30,065 bases of DNA from Gnetum montanum. Its lineage: Eukaryota; Streptophyta; Gnetopsida; Gnetales; Gnetaceae. The notes below the pieces were generated by a model, which saw only the letters and a list, made by a program, of their open reading frames with translations, was not told the DNA's origin and did not search any database. How positions within the stretch are numbered: position 1 is the stretch's first letter; each line of letters starts with the position of its first letter. The stretch is from contig MNCI01006052.1 of assembly GCA_015680685.1 (NCBI GenBank), positions 130,080 to 160,144 on the forward strand, given 5' to 3'. Both the position numbers and the translations under genes were made by a program. Below are positions 29,921 through 30,065 of the stretch, in pieces.

Positions 29921-30065
29921 TGATGAGTGGCGAGGTACCCCTACACTCCACCATACGAATACGAGCGTACACGCGCGATCCGGTCGAACTCCGCAGACTA
30001 AATGCCTTAACGCCACAAGAAACACTTGGGGTTAATCGTTCGTTGTCTTCCCAGGCTTGCTTGTA
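29921..30065 (-). repeat. LTR of a fourth gypsy element, minus strand, cut by window edge
   Basis: On the minus strand this is the last 145 bases of an LTR, ending GAGTGTAGGGGTACCTCGCC and then ACTCATCA. It matches the end of LTR A (for example TCTGCGGA.TTCGACC, GGGAAGACAA, GAGTGTAGGGGTACCTC). It keeps many CpGs (GATCGCGCGTG, TTCGACCGGA) that A, B and C have lost, so it is probably much younger. The bases on its left are not a primer site, so it is a 3' or solo LTR whose body would lie to the right. Confidence 0.85.

Overview
This window looks like nuclear, repeat-rich DNA from a seed plant. Every recognisable coding trace belongs to plant LTR retrotransposons. I found no host gene, rRNA gene, intact tRNA gene or CRISPR array. 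The species cannot be fixed from the sequence. The large old elements and heavy decay fit a big, methylated genome, but that is inference.

Layout: one old Ty1/copia element forms the backbone, in pieces at 2227-3406 (Gag zinc knuckle, protease, integrase) and about 14255-16541 (RT, RNase H, 3' region with a 32-bp tandem repeat). At least two, probably three, Ty3/gypsy elements of one family interrupt it. Family traits are LTRs running TGATGA...TCATCA, a tRNA-Asp-type primer site, a G-rich polypurine tract, and a third reading region (ORF3) between integrase and the 3' LTR. Element A (left edge to 2226) shows only ORF3 and its 3' LTR, and it abuts copia Gag. Element B (3407 to about 14254) sits in copia integrase. 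Element C (16542-28518) lies at or beyond the copia 3' LTR and is the most complete copy. A fourth LTR of the family starts at 29921 on the minus strand and leaves the window.

Element B is the oddest object. Its RT core is missing and is replaced by an inverted copy of gag-protease (about 7386-10110). That copy faces the direct gag-protease (about 4795-7385), giving an inverted repeat with arms over 2.5 kb and almost no spacer. A transcript from the 5' LTR would fold back on itself. B's 3' LTR is cut to about 150 bp by a deletion that also removed part of the copia pol gene.

Element C keeps both LTRs, the primer site, Gag, an open protease frame, RT, RNase H, integrase with its catalytic triad, a long non-coding spacer, ORF3 and the polypurine tract. 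Many stops and frameshifts disable it. No element here could move by itself.

Decay is mostly C-to-T and G-to-A. CpGs are lost from A, B and C but kept in the right-edge LTR, and many stops sit in CTAG, as expected if CTGG/CCAG sites decayed after CHG methylation. The LTRs share a TATA box, a poly(A) signal and a conserved segment just downstream of the TATA box, while their U3 regions carry different clusters of small palindromes.
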